43,015 nt of DNA from Thioalkalivibrio versutus (GTDB taxonomy: Bacteria > Pseudomonadota > Gammaproteobacteria > Ectothiorhodospirales > Ectothiorhodospiraceae): contig NZ_MVAR01000035.1 in NCBI RefSeq assembly GCF_001999325.1, forward strand, positions 1 to 43,015, written 5' to 3'. Shown piece after piece: positions 29,131 through 38,638 of this stretch. How positions within the stretch are numbered: position 1 is the stretch's first letter; every line of letters begins with the position of its first letter. The notes below the pieces were generated by a model that was not told where the DNA came from, made no database searches, and worked only from the letters and a program-made list of their open reading frames with translations. The translations under genes were made by a program, and so were the position numbers.

Positions 29131-30555
29131 TCAGTCCCGCGGAACGCGCAGGGCGATATAGGTCGGATTGCCACCACGGTACACCAGTACCGGCACCGTG
29201 CGCCGCTCACCCACCTCTTCGATCCGCTTCTCCAGGGTCTCCACCGAGTCGACCGCATGGCCGCCAAACTGGACGATCACGTCGCCGGAGCGCACCCCGG
29301 CCGAGCGCGCCGGATTGTCGGTGACGTCCCGGACCACCAGGCCGCCATCGACGTCCAGCTCTGCGGCACGCTCGGCATCCAGCGGCTCCAGGACCATCCC
29401 CAACAGGCTTTGCGGCTCGGTCCGCTCCGGGGCCTCACGCTGCGGCCCCCCGCGCTGGGCGGAGATATCCTCCGGCAGACGCTCGATCTCGACGATGATG
29501 GTGCGAGTCTCGTCACCACGGCGCACCTCGACCTCGGCCTCGGCGCCCACCGGCGTGCGCCCGACAATCGGCGGCAGCGCGGACGAGTTCGGCACCTCGA
29601 TGCCGTTGAACGACAGGATCACGTCCCCGGTTTCAAAGCCGGCCTTCTGCGCCGGACTGTCCGGCTGCACGCGCGAGACCAGCGCCCCGGCCGGCTTGTC
29701 CATGCCGAAGGAGTCGGCCAGCTCGCGGGTCACTTCCTGGATCAGCACACCCAGCCAGCCACGCGTCACCTCGCCGTGCTCGCGCAACTGCTGTACCACG
29801 TCGCCCACCATCTCGATCGGTACGGCAAAGGACAGCCCCATGAAACCGCCGGTCCGGCTGTAGATCTGCGCGTTGACGCCAATCACCTCGCCATCCAGGT
29901 TCAGCAGCGGCCCGCCGGAGTTGCCCGGGTTGATGGCCACATCGGTCTGAATGAACGGCACGTAATTCTCGCTCGGGAGGCTGCGCCCCTTGGCACTGAC
30001 GATGCCGGCGGTCACCGAGTGATCGAAGCCGAACGGCGAACCGATCGCCAGCACCCATTCGCCAACCTTCAGATCGGACGAGGAGCCGAGTTTCAGAGTG
30101 GGCAGGTTCTCGGCGTCAATCTTGAGCAGGGCCACATCACTCTGCGGGTCCTTGCCAACGATCTCGGCGTCGAACACGCGCCGGTCGGACAGGTGCACGA
30201 CAACCTCCGAGGCGCCCTCCACCACATGGTTCGCGGTGATGATGTAGCCATCTTCGGTATAGATGAACCCGGAACCCAGCGAGTTGCGCTCGAAGCGCTC
30301 AGGCCCGCGCGGGCCTTCGCCCCCGGGGCCCCCAAAGAAACGTTCGAACAGGTCCTCGAAGGGCGAGCCCTCGAAGTCCGGCATCTGACTGCGATGCGGG
30401 TTCTCGCGCTCGCGGGTGGTCGCGATATTCACCACCGCCGGGCTGTGCTCCTCCGCCAGCGGCACGAAGTCCGGCAGCATGCGCGCCGAGGCCGGCAGCG
30501 ACAGGGCGAGAAAGGTCAGGGCCACCAGTGCCCATTGCATCGGTTTCATCATCAT
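29131..30555 (-). CDS. mucD: Periplasmic serine protease, DegP/MucD type
   Basis: HtrA-family protease and chaperone of about 474 residues. The N-terminus from MMMKPMQWAL has a Sec signal peptide ending SLPASA. Protease domain: His in IITANHVV, Asp in SDVALLKID, Ser in GNSGGPLL. Two PDZ domains follow (RGWLGVLIQEVT onward; DVDGGLVVRDVTDNPARSAG onward). An acidic/Gly-rich LA loop (FFGGPGGEGPRGPERFER) is present. It degrades misfolded envelope proteins. The start is uncertain: ATGs at 30555, 30552, 30549 and an earlier one at 30585 are all in frame, and none has a strong ribosome binding site. Placement after rseC in the sigma-E operon matches the algU-mucABCD layout. Confidence 0.94.
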   Translation of the reverse strand: MMMKPMQWALVALTFLALSLPASARMLPDFVPLAEEHSPAVVNIATTRERENPHRSQMPDFEGSPFEDLFERFFGGPGGEGPRGPERFERNSLGSGFIYTEDGYIITANHVVEGASEVVVHLSDRRVFDAEIVGKDPQSDVALLKIDAENLPTLKLGSSSDLKVGEWVLAIGSPFGFDHSVTAGIVSAKGRSLPSENYVPFIQTDVAINPGNSGGPLLNLDGEVIGVNAQIYSRTGGFMGLSFAVPIEMVGDVVQQLREHGEVTRGWLGVLIQEVTRELADSFGMDKPAGALVSRVQPDSPAQKAGFETGDVILSFNGIEVPNSSALPPIVGRTPVGAEAEVEVRRGDETRTIIVEIERLPEDISAQRGGPQREAPERTEPQSLLGMVLEPLDAERAAELDVDGGLVVRDVTDNPARSAGVRSGDVIVQFGGHAVDSVETLEKRIEEVGERRTVPVLVYRGGNPTYIALRVPRD

Positions 30556-30636
30556 CCAGCCCGCATTGGGAAGTCGTAGGTTCATGGCTCTAGAAAGCCG
30601 GCCCGGCCACAAGTTCCCGGCGACCGGCGCGAAGAT

Positions 30637-31125
30637 TCAGGGCCGGGGCGCAGCCATGGGTGCCGCAGCGCGGTGGGTTCCCGTGGCCGGATGGCGCTCC
30701 AGCAGCACCGGCGCCAGATCCGGGGCGCGCCGGCGCAGCCAGGCGCGCACGCCGAGCAGCCCGCCCGCGAACCCCAGGGCCCCGGCCAGCAAGTGAAAGC
30801 CCTCTCCGAGTCCGGGCACGACCAGCATCAGCAGTGCCGGCGCCGCCACCAGGCCGGCGAGCGGCAACAGGTACATCGCCAGGGCCCCCGAAACCAGCGC
30901 CTGATCGCGAATACCCAGGGTCACGGTATCTCCCGGCTGCAGCGAGCCGGGATGGCCGATGGACACCTCCACTGCCTTGCGGCCCAGCACCTCGGACAGG
31001 ACGCCGCTGCCGCAGCCCGTCCGGGCCGAACAACTGCCGCAGGTCGAACGGCGCTCGATACGCACACGCGCCGCGTAGCCCTCCACCGAGAGCACGGTTC
31101 CCTGTTCGCGGATCCATTCACTCAT
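30637..31125 (-). CDS. rseC: RseC/MucC family sigma-E regulator
   Basis: 162-residue inner-membrane protein. An N-terminal cytosolic part has four Cys (STCGSCSARTGCGSG near 28-41), the RseC signature. Two membrane helices follow (about 80-101 and 104-123), then an Arg/Pro-rich tail. In known systems RseC/MucC modulates sigma-E output and has links to redox control; the precise mechanism is not settled. Start at 31125 (MSEWIREQGTVL). It lies between rseB and mucD. Confidence 0.9.
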   Translation of the reverse strand: MSEWIREQGTVLSVEGYAARVRIERRSTCGSCSARTGCGSGVLSEVLGRKAVEVSIGHPGSLQPGDTVTLGIRDQALVSGALAMYLLPLAGLVAAPALLMLVVPGLGEGFHLLAGALGFAGGLLGVRAWLRRRAPDLAPVLLERHPATGTHRAAAPMAAPRP

Positions 31126-31147
31126 GCTTGCGAGCCCATGTGGCGAT

Positions 31148-32134
31148 TCAATTGCCGGGGTGATGCACCACGGCGTCCAGCACGCCCCGCACCGTCGCCT
31201 GCGGGACATCGCCCACCGCAGTGACCTGGTGCCCCGCGATCGAACGCGCGGCCCCGTGCGTGGCCCCGGCACGTGTCGTGCCCTCGAACATCTGCTCGCC
31301 GCTGGCCTTCTCGATATAGACCGAGACCGAGGCCAGACCGTCGCTCAACACGAAATGACGCAGGCTAGCCTGGTCGTCTCCGACACGGCGTTCGGACGCG
31401 GCAATCGCGGAAAAGCCATCCGGCAGTTTGGCAAAGCTCCAGCCGTCCATGCCGGTCTGCTCGTCCCAGTCGGGCTTCTTGTGCCCATGGTCGGCTCGCA
31501 CCTCGACATGCTCGGCGTCCTCGCGGGTCGCCTCGAGGGCGGTTTCCGCGACCTCGTCAAGATGCTCAAGATCGGTAAAGGCCAGGCGCTCAAGCAGCGC
31601 CCCGTGACCGTCGTACAGTTCGCTGAGCAAGGGGAGCGCGGTCGCGGTGTGCAGGCAGTAGCGATGGCTGTAACGCAGCATATCGCGGGCACGCGCTAGG
31701 ATCATGCGGCACTCGAGTCCGGCGACACGGTCCACGCCCATGTCTTCCAGGGCGTAGTGATCGTGATGTTCGAGCAGGAAGACTGGCGCTCCGGCCGGCC
31801 AGTGCGGGGCCCCTCCACCACCTTCGCCGGCTGCGGCCCGGGCTCCCTTCAACGCGCTCAGACGGTCGACCGACCGCAGGATCTCGCGGTGGCTTCCGGT
31901 CAGGGTTTCCAGGCGCTCGCGGTAGCCACCGTTCTCGGCGGCGTGCACCACACGAATGGCGTCCAGTCGGTCATCCCGCTGGAGCACGAAAGTTCCCTGG
32001 TAACTCTCCGAATGCAGGCTACTGGTCATCCGCTGCAGCCAGTCTGCCGGGGATTGATCCCCGGCCAGAACCGGCAACGGAACACAGCAAAGTGCAGTGG
32101 CGGCAACCAGGACGAACGGTAGGCCGCGGCGCAT
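31148..32134 (-). CDS. rseB: Periplasmic sigma-E regulator RseB/MucB
   Basis: 328 residues from the ATG at 32134; a GTG one codon earlier is the alternative. Signal peptide ends near PVLAG. The mature protein starts SPADWLQRMTSSLHSESYQGTFVLQRDD, the conserved beginning of the lipid-binding N-domain related to LolA/LolB, and continues to the C-domain (AVGDVPQATVRGVLDAVV). RseB binds RseA in the periplasm and blocks its cleavage until lipids or misfolded proteins are sensed. The start follows the rseA stop by six bases. Confidence 0.93.
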   Translation of the reverse strand: MRRGLPFVLVAATALCCVPLPVLAGDQSPADWLQRMTSSLHSESYQGTFVLQRDDRLDAIRVVHAAENGGYRERLETLTGSHREILRSVDRLSALKGARAAAGEGGGGAPHWPAGAPVFLLEHHDHYALEDMGVDRVAGLECRMILARARDMLRYSHRYCLHTATALPLLSELYDGHGALLERLAFTDLEHLDEVAETALEATREDAEHVEVRADHGHKKPDWDEQTGMDGWSFAKLPDGFSAIAASERRVGDDQASLRHFVLSDGLASVSVYIEKASGEQMFEGTTRAGATHGAARSIAGHQVTAVGDVPQATVRGVLDAVVHHPGN

Positions 32135-32140
32135 CACGCG

Positions 32141-32707
32141 TTACTCGTCACTCACCGAGTAACGAACCCGGCCCAGGGCGGTAGAACCCGGCCCGGTCAG
32201 TTCCGCGTGATTTTCGAGGTAGCGGGCAAAGCGTGGGTCCAGCGACTCGCGTCCGGCGGCCGGGGCCTCGACGTCGGAGGTACTGGCCCGCTGCACGCCA
32301 TCGGCGACCTGTGCCGGGGTACGGGTCTCGCTGGCGACCGGAGCGGCCTCCTGCGTGCCCGTGTCGGGCCCCAGCATCTGCATCCCGACAAGGGTCACCA
32401 TCGCGACCGCGGCGGCCACACCAGTGCCCGCAACCGGCTTCAGCCAGCGCGGCTGCGCCGGCTTGTGGGCAGCCGACAGCGGCGCCTCGTCGGCCAGGGC
32501 CGCATGGACACCGTCCATGAAGTTCGCGGGGGCCGTGCGGCGCATCCCGCCGCGCAGACTATCGCCGATCAGGTGATAGCGTTCCCACTGACCGCGGTCC
32601 TCTTCGGACTTGACCAGTTCATCCATCAGGCGACGCGTCTCGAAGTCATCCGTTTCTCCGTCCACCAGGGCCGAAAGACGTTCATTCTTTGAGACTTGCT
32701 CTGTCAT
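32141..32707 (-). CDS. rseA: Anti-sigma-E factor RseA/MucA
   Basis: 188 residues. The N-terminal cytosolic anti-sigma domain has LSALVDGETDDFETRRLMDEL and the WERYHLIGDSLRGGM motif near 41-55. One membrane helix (about 94-112, GVAAAVAMVTLVGMQML) is followed by a periplasmic region ending ALGRVRYSVSDE. It sequesters sigma-E at the membrane; regulated proteolysis releases it. Directly downstream of rpoE (12-base gap). Confidence 0.93.
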   Translation of the reverse strand: MTEQVSKNERLSALVDGETDDFETRRLMDELVKSEEDRGQWERYHLIGDSLRGGMRRTAPANFMDGVHAALADEAPLSAAHKPAQPRWLKPVAGTGVAAAVAMVTLVGMQMLGPDTGTQEAAPVASETRTPAQVADGVQRASTSDVEAPAAGRESLDPRFARYLENHAELTGPGSTALGRVRYSVSDE

Positions 32708-32719
32708 GTCGCTACTCGT

Positions 32720-33301
32720 TCAGTTGTTGTCTAACAAAGGACGCAAGGTCCGGTCGATGGCCTCGCGGGCCCGAAAGATACGCGACCGGACCGTGCCGAT
32801 CGGGCATCCCATCGTCTGCGCGATTTCCTCGTAACTCAGTCCCTCGATCTCGCGCAGTGTGATGGCCATCCGAAGGTCGTCGGGCAGTTCCTCGATGGTG
32901 CGACGCACCGCCCCTTCAATCTCTTCGGACAACAGCTCCCCCTCCGGGGTTGCACTGTCCTTCAGGGCGGAGTCACCGCCCATCTGTTCCGCGTCCTGCG
33001 CATCGATTTCGGCCTCGGGCCGCCGCCGTCCCTGGGAGACAAGGTGATTCTTGGCCGTATTGATGGCGATGCGGTAGAGCCACGTATAGAACGCACTCTC
33101 GCCGCGAAAGTTCGCCAGCCCCTTGTAGGCCTTAATAAAGGCCTCCTGAGACACGTCCAGGGCCGCTGCATGGTCATGGACATAACGCCCAACCAGGTTG
33201 ACGATCTTGTGCTGGTACTTCAGCACCAAGACGTCGAAGGCCGCCTTGTCGCCCTTCTGAACTCGCTTGACCAGGGCCTCGTCGGAAGCCTTCTCGCTCA
33301 T
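32720..33301 (-). CDS. rpoE: RNA polymerase sigma-E (AlgU/RpoE)
   Basis: 193-residue ECF sigma factor. Region 2: LDVSQEAFIKAYKGLANFRGESAFYTWLYRIAINTAKNHL. Region 4: LPDDLRMAITLREIEGLSYEEIAQTMGCPIGTVRSRIFRARE. The group is the sigma-E/AlgU type that controls envelope stress genes. A GGGAG ribosome binding site precedes the ATG at 33301. First gene of rpoE-rseA-rseB-rseC-mucD. Confidence 0.98.
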   Translation of the reverse strand: MSEKASDEALVKRVQKGDKAAFDVLVLKYQHKIVNLVGRYVHDHAAALDVSQEAFIKAYKGLANFRGESAFYTWLYRIAINTAKNHLVSQGRRRPEAEIDAQDAEQMGGDSALKDSATPEGELLSEEIEGAVRRTIEELPDDLRMAITLREIEGLSYEEIAQTMGCPIGTVRSRIFRAREAIDRTLRPLLDNN

Positions 33302-33346
33302 GCGGGGACTCCCGCCAACACGCCAGTCTCCGGTATTCTATGTTGC

Positions 33347-33373
33347 ATGGACCGCCTGACTCGCATTAAGTTC
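33347..33373 (-). promoter_or_regulatory. Candidate sigma-E-type promoter of rpoE
   Basis: Minus strand GAACTT (33368-33373), a perfect -35 of the sigma-E/AlgU type, then 16 bases to TCCAT (33347-33351), a poor match to the TCTGA -10. If active it would start about 40 bases before the rpoE ATG and give autoregulation, as in known rpoE and algU operons. Confidence 0.4.
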
Positions 33374-33376
33374 GCT

Positions 33377-33399
33377 TTGCGCACAACACTGTTGCGCAA
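33377..33399. promoter_or_regulatory. Palindrome in the rpoE-nadB divergent intergenic region
   Basis: TTGCGCA and TGCGCAA arms, 9 bases apart, enclose a second overlapping palindrome CAACA-C-TGTTG. It lies just upstream of the rpoE -35 candidate and about 47 bases upstream of nadB, a fitting place for an operator of either gene. No known repressor site was recognised. Confidence 0.35.
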
Positions 33400-33445
33400 G
33401 GGCCACAATTCGCTCTGGCAACAAGCGCAGCACGTTACCTGACCC

Positions 33446-35086
33446 ATGGGGACAGTACAACAACCGCGCCTGGCGGACGTCCTCGTGATTGGAAGCGGCG
33501 CGGCGGGGCTCTCCGCAGCCCTGCATCTGGCCCCGCACCGTCGCGTCACCGTGATCAGCAAGGGCCCGGTGGACGAGGGTTCTACCCGCTATGCCCAAGG
33601 CGGAATCTCGGCAGTCCTCGACCGCACCGACTCCTTCGATGCCCACATTCAGGACACCCTGGACGCGGGCGCGGGCCTGTGTGACCCGGACGCCGTGCGC
33701 CGCACCGTGGCGGCGGGCCCCGAGGCGATCCACTGGCTACTCAACCTCGGCGTGCCGTTCACCCGCGAGCCGCTCGAGGGCCGCAGCCGGCTGCACCTGA
33801 CCCGCGAGGGCGGGCACAGCGCCCGGCGCGTCGCGCACGCCGCCGATGCCACCGGGCGAGCCATCGAAGAGGCCCTGGTGCGCAGCGCCTCGGGCCAGGG
33901 CAGCATCGAGGTGTTCGAACGCCACGTGGCCGTGGACCTGATCACCCAACCAGTGGACGGCACCCGCCGCGTGGTTGGCGCCTACGTGCAGGACGCCAAG
34001 ACCCGTGAGGTGGAGACCATCCTCGCCCCGACCGTGATCCTTGCAACCGGCGGCGCCAGCAAGGTCTACCTCTATAGCTCCAATCCGGACGGCTCCACCG
34101 GCGACGGCATCGCGATGGCCTGGCGCGCCGGGTGCCGCATCGCCAACATGGAGTTCATGCAGTTCCACCCGACCTGCCTGTTCCATCCGCGGGCCAAGTC
34201 GTTCCTGATCTCCGAGGCGGTCCGCGGCGAGGGTGGTGTCCTGCTCCTGCCAAACGGCGAACGCTTCATGCCGCGCTTCGACGAGCGCGCCGAACTGGCC
34301 CCGCGCGACATCGTCGCCCGCGCCGTCGACCACGAGATGAAGCGCCTCGGCATCGACCACGTGAACCTCGACATCAGCCACAAACCGGCCGAGTTCATCC
34401 GCGAACACTTCCCCACCATTCACGAGCGCTGCCTGGAATTCGGCTTCGACATGACCCGCGAGCCGCTGCCGGTGGTGCCGGCCGCGCACTACACCTGCGG
34501 CGGCGTGATGGTGAACCACTTCGGCCAGACCGACCTGCCGGGGCTGTACGCCGCCGGCGAGGCCTCCTACACAGGTCTTCACGGCGCGAACCGTATGGCC
34601 AGCAACTCGCTCCTGGAGTGCCTGGTGTATGCCCGTGCCGCGGCCGACCACATCCTGTCGCAGACCGATTTGCCCGCCCCCGAGAATCTCCCCGTGCCGC
34701 CGGCCTGGGACGAGTCCCGAGTGACCGAGTCACAGGAGGAGGTGGTGGTCGCCCACGACTGGGACGAGCTGCGCCGGCTGATGTGGGACTACGTCGGGAT
34801 CGTGCGCGCACGCGAACGCCTGCACCGCGCCGAGCGGCGCATCCGCATCCTGCAGGAAGAGATTCACGAGTATTACAGCCACTTCCGCATCTCCCCGGAC
34901 CTGCTGGAACTGCGCAACTTGGCCATGGTCGCCGAGATCATCGTGAAGAGTGCCCTGTCGCGCAAGGAAAGCCGCGGGCTGCACTTCATCCGCGACTACC
35001 CGGACACCGACCCGGCCCTGGACGGCCAGCCGACCATCCTCGCCCCCGAAAACGCCCTGCGCCCGGGCGACACCCGCCGGCCGTAA
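33446..35086 (+). CDS. nadB: L-aspartate oxidase
   Basis: 546-residue FAD enzyme oxidising L-aspartate to iminoaspartate, first step of de novo NAD synthesis. The Rossmann motif [15 protein letters not shown] lies at 11-25. YAQGGISAV (near 49), HTYCGG-like [12 protein letters not shown] (near 350) and [28 protein letters not shown] (near 368-395) are typical. A C-terminal helical domain starts near 430. No obvious Shine-Dalgarno precedes the ATG at 33446. nadA and nadC are not in the window. Its 3' end faces a repeat element and the convergent oxidoreductase gene. Confidence 0.96.
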   Translation: MGTVQQPRLADVLVIGSGAAGLSAALHLAPHRRVTVISKGPVDEGSTRYAQGGISAVLDRTDSFDAHIQDTLDAGAGLCDPDAVRRTVAAGPEAIHWLLNLGVPFTREPLEGRSRLHLTREGGHSARRVAHAADATGRAIEEALVRSASGQGSIEVFERHVAVDLITQPVDGTRRVVGAYVQDAKTREVETILAPTVILATGGASKVYLYSSNPDGSTGDGIAMAWRAGCRIANMEFMQFHPTCLFHPRAKSFLISEAVRGEGGVLLLPNGERFMPRFDERAELAPRDIVARAVDHEMKRLGIDHVNLDISHKPAEFIREHFPTIHERCLEFGFDMTREPLPVVPAAHYTCGGVMVNHFGQTDLPGLYAAGEASYTGLHGANRMASNSLLECLVYARAAADHILSQTDLPAPENLPVPPAWDESRVTESQEEVVVAHDWDELRRLMWDYVGIVRARERLHRAERRIRILQEEIHEYYSHFRISPDLLELRNLAMVAEIIVKSALSRKESRGLHFIRDYPDTDPALDGQPTILAPENALRPGDTRRP

Positions 35087-35121
35087 TCCTTCTGGGTTCG
35101 AGCACCGCGCCTGCCTTCCCT

Positions 35122-35300
35122 CCCGTCATTGCGAGGAGCGCAGCGACGAAGCACAAAAGCAGCGAAGCTGCGTTGAACGGCCGCAGGCCGGCCCGAAGGG
35201 CGAGCGGAGCGAGTAACCCACCCCACGCTGGCAAAGCGCTGGGATCAGGTGGCCGAGCACATCGATTGCCACGTCGCCTGCGGCGACTCGCAATGACGGG
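35122..35300. repeat. 179-bp element with 14-bp terminal inverted repeats
   Basis: Ends are CCCGTCATTGCGAG (35122-35135) and CTCGCAATGACGGG (35287-35300), perfect inverted repeats. The left end continues GAGCGCAGCGACGAAG, a pattern I recall as a common dispersed intergenic sequence in GC-rich proteobacteria. Inside are several short hairpins (GCAGCGAAGCTGC, GGCCGCAGGCC). There is no open frame for a transposase, so it is a MITE- or REP-like element. It fills the gap between the convergent nadB and fpr-like genes and may act as a two-way terminator. Confidence 0.8.
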
Positions 35301-35321
35301 TTCAGCTAGACACGCGGCGCG

Positions 35322-36046
35322 TTACCACCACTTCTCGTATTTCAGCTGCGCCTCGGGGATGCCCCATTCCGCCAGCAGGGTGGCCATGTCCTCGATGAAC
35401 TCGCGCGAGCCACAGAAGTAAAACAGCGCATCGCGCGGCAGATCGAGCGACTCCAGCAGCCGATGGCTGATACGTCCGGTGTGGCCCAGCCAGTCCTCGG
35501 CCTCGCGGGTCACGGTCAGGCTGACGTCGATATTCGGCGCCTTGGCCATCGCCTCCAGCTCCTGCGGGAACAGCACCTCGTCCTGGTGCGCCACGCTGTA
35601 CACCAGATGCGCATAGACCTCGGGCATGTCGGCATGAATCGCGCGCAGGATGCCGAACAGCGGCGTCACGCCGATGCCGGCCCCCAGCAGCACGACATTC
35701 CTTGCCATGCCGGGCTCGAAGAAGAAACTGCCCTGTCCCGGCGTGATGTACACGGTGTCGCCTTCCTGCGCGACCGCGTGCAGGTGATGCGTCGCGTGGT
35801 GGTGGTCAGCGTACTTGATGGCCAGTTGCAAGCGGCCATCCGCGCGCGGCGCGGACACGACCGAATAACCACCGACGAAGGGCTTGCCCTCGGGTTGCGG
35901 GATCACCAGATCCAGCCACTGGCCGGCCTTGCTGGTAAAGCGCTGCGGGTCCGCGGCCAGGGTGAACACCTTGATCAACGGGGTAACCTGCTCGATCGAC
36001 TCGATCCGGGCCGGCAGGAAATGGTCGGGCAGTTCGACGGCGTCGC

Positions 36047-36050
<4 letters not shown>
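35322..36050 (-). CDS. FAD/NAD-binding oxidoreductase (ferredoxin-NADP reductase family)
   Basis: 242 residues: an FAD-binding beta-barrel (about 1-105) with GGYSVVSAP near 80 (in the RxYS position the Arg is Gly) and an NAD(P)-binding domain with GAGIGVTPLFGILR near 121 and FYFCGSREFIEDM near 213. The C-terminus LKYEKWW is like that of OXNAD1-type proteins, and differs from Fpr flavodoxin reductases that end in Trp. The electron partner is not evident. The ATG at 36050 overlaps the mazG stop as ATGA, so it is coupled to mazG. Confidence 0.85.
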
Positions 36051-36907
<857 letters not shown>

Positions 36908-37004
36908 CGCGGGAGTGTACGGGGTCCGGCAGGCGGTAAAAACCGCCCACCGGATGAACATTCGGAACCGGTAGCTCCTGGCGGGGCCACCGGAAGGGGT
37001 CGAA

Positions 37005-37757
37005 CTAACCCTGCTGATCGGTCTCGCAGAGGCGCCTCTTCTCGTCCGGCAGGTTGTCGGGGCAGATCCCGCAACCCTCGTTGCCCGGCAGGGCCCAGTC
37101 GATCTTCTTCGGGTACGGCAGGTCCATCTCGTCCATGATTTTCACGAACTCCGCCTCCGGCTTGCCTTTGCCCAGGCGCGGGTTGCGCATCTTCTCCTGG
37201 CCGATGGTGGTGATCTGGCGCTCTTCGTAATCGTGCGCGGGATACACCAGGGTCTCGTCCGGCAGGGTGAAGAACTTTTCGTGAATCGAGTGATAGAGCG
37301 TCTTGGCATCCCCCGACTGGAAGTCGGTGCGGCCACAGGCCTCGATCAGCAGGGCGTCGCCGGAGAACAGCATTTTCAGGCCCACGTGATCCATCAGGTA
37401 GGCGTGGTGCGCATCCGTGTGTCCCGGGGTATAGAGCGGGTTGACCACCAGGTTGCCCACCTGGAAGGGCTCGCCCTCGCGCAGGCCGAAATCGCGACAC
37501 GGCAGTTCGTCCATCGCCGGCCCGCCCAGCTTGCAGCCGGTTTTTTCGCGCAGCATCCGGGCGCCGGTGATGTGGTCGGCGTGGATATGGGTCTCGATGA
37601 CGTAATCGAGGCTCAGGCCCATCTCCTGCAACACGCGCATGTCGCGGTCGACGGTTTCGATGACCGGGTCGATCAATGCGGTCTTACCGGTATCCGGGCA
37701 GCTCAGAAGATAGGTATAGGTGGACGACTCGTCCTCGAACAGTTGCTTGAAGATCAT
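37005..37757 (-). CDS. Metallo-beta-lactamase hydrolase, persulfide dioxygenase (ETHE1)-like
   Basis: 250 residues. Metal motifs: THIHADH at 56-62, PGHTDAHH near 110, GDALLIEACGRTDFQ near 133, and VYPAHDYEER near 170. The set (THxHADH, GRTDFQ) matches ETHE1-type persulfide dioxygenases, which oxidise glutathione persulfide to sulfite and have one iron, rather than glyoxalase II. This would fit a sulfur-oxidising host, but host identity is inferred. The C-terminus has an unusual Cys-containing tail (GCGICPDNLPDEKRRLCE), possibly redox or metal-linked. GGAGGC precedes the ATG at 37757, which decides the start over an in-frame ATG at 37772. Confidence 0.85.
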   Translation of the reverse strand: MIFKQLFEDESSTYTYLLSCPDTGKTALIDPVIETVDRDMRVLQEMGLSLDYVIETHIHADHITGARMLREKTGCKLGGPAMDELPCRDFGLREGEPFQVGNLVVNPLYTPGHTDAHHAYLMDHVGLKMLFSGDALLIEACGRTDFQSGDAKTLYHSIHEKFFTLPDETLVYPAHDYEERQITTIGQEKMRNPRLGKGKPEAEFVKIMDEMDLPYPKKIDWALPGNEGCGICPDNLPDEKRRLCETDQQG

Positions 37758-37879
37758 TGCGATTGCCTCCATGGCCCGGCGGGCCGAACGTTAGTGACCT
37801 GATGCTAGCGCAGCCAACCCGGAACAACCCAAACCAGCCCGACAATCCATGCAGGTGTTTTCCTACGAACCCGTGCCGC

Positions 37880-37893
37880 GGGAACGAGTTCCC
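37880..37893. promoter_or_regulatory. Palindrome between the hydrolase and bolA genes
   Basis: GGGAAC-GA-GTTCCC, perfect, extended by flanking CGC/GCG with one mismatch. A further GGGGGAAC lies 8 bases to the right. It sits in the 216-base region between divergent genes, about 80 bases upstream of the bolA ATG and upstream of a TATCAT -10-like site (37930-37935). No known operator was recognised. Confidence 0.3.
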
Positions 37894-37973
37894 CGCGTGG
37901 GGGAACTTCTGTCGGGCCCATCGCCCGGCTATCATCCGCGGCTGACCAATACGCACCAATCAAGGGACTCATC

Positions 37974-38213
37974 ATGGATGCCAATCAAGTGGCCGAACTC
38001 ATTCGCGCCGGCCTGCCGTCGGCCGAGAAGGTCGAGGTTACCGGAGGCGAGGGCAAGTTCGAGGCCCTGGTCGTCAGCCCACAGTTTGCTGGCATGAACG
38101 CGGTCAAGAAACATCAGACCGTCTACGCCACCGTACGCGAGCAGATCGACTCCGGCGAACTCCACGCCCTGTCCATCCGCGCCTTCACCCCCGAGGATGC
38201 CCCGAGCGCCTGA
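37974..38213 (+). CDS. BolA/IbaG family protein
   Basis: 79 residues of the BolA-like fold. Conserved: an N-terminal helix (MDANQVAELIRAGLPSA), FEALVVSPQFAGMNAVKKHQTVYATV and the end HALSIRAFTPED. Sequence is closest to the short IbaG (YrbA) branch, which with monothiol glutaredoxin handles [2Fe-2S] clusters. AAGGGA is upstream of the ATG. It begins the plus-strand group that continues with two unknown genes; typical IbaG neighbours (murA, mla) are absent here. Confidence 0.92.
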   Translation: MDANQVAELIRAGLPSAEKVEVTGGEGKFEALVVSPQFAGMNAVKKHQTVYATVREQIDSGELHALSIRAFTPEDAPSA

Positions 38214-38227
38214 GGCGTTCAGCGCGC

Positions 38228-38638
38228 GTGCCGATGCTGTCGCCCAAGGGTCGCGAGGAGATCGAACGCCTGCTGGAGGGCGGCCTGGTACACGACTGGG
38301 GCGAGGCCGAGACCACCCTGCGCAACGTCACGCGCATGCTGCTGACCACCCGCCCCGACCTCCTGCGCCTGTATTTCACTCCCGAGGCCTGGGAGCAGAT
38401 TACCGCCTGGCCGCAGAAGAAGGCCGCCAACGCGATCATCGCGGCGTTGCGCACCGGCGTGGTGGACACCCTGGGGCGGCCCGCCATCGCCAACCGCGAG
38501 CAGGCGCGGTTCTATTTGCTGTGCTTTCAGGACGACCTCACCGAGCGGGTCGACACCTGGTGCCGCGAGCACCCCGAGGAATGCCCACGGCGCAGCCGCA
38601 AGCGCACCACGGCCCTGCCCGACGACTCCGACACATGA
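38228..38638 (+). CDS. Unrecognised helical protein
   Basis: 136 residues from GTG at 38228; a second candidate start is the ATG at 38234 (MLSPKGREEIER). It reads as a soluble alpha-helical protein with an acidic N-terminal half, Trp at several points (WEQITAW, CREHPEEC) and a basic tail RRSRKRTT. I do not recognise a family. It follows bolA by 14 bases and its stop overlaps the next ATG (ATGA, 38635-38638), so it is translated with the downstream HEAGH protein. Coding is supported by operon packing and sensible composition. Confidence 0.65.
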   Translation: MPMLSPKGREEIERLLEGGLVHDWGEAETTLRNVTRMLLTTRPDLLRLYFTPEAWEQITAWPQKKAANAIIAALRTGVVDTLGRPAIANREQARFYLLCFQDDLTERVDTWCREHPEECPRRSRKRTTALPDDSDT

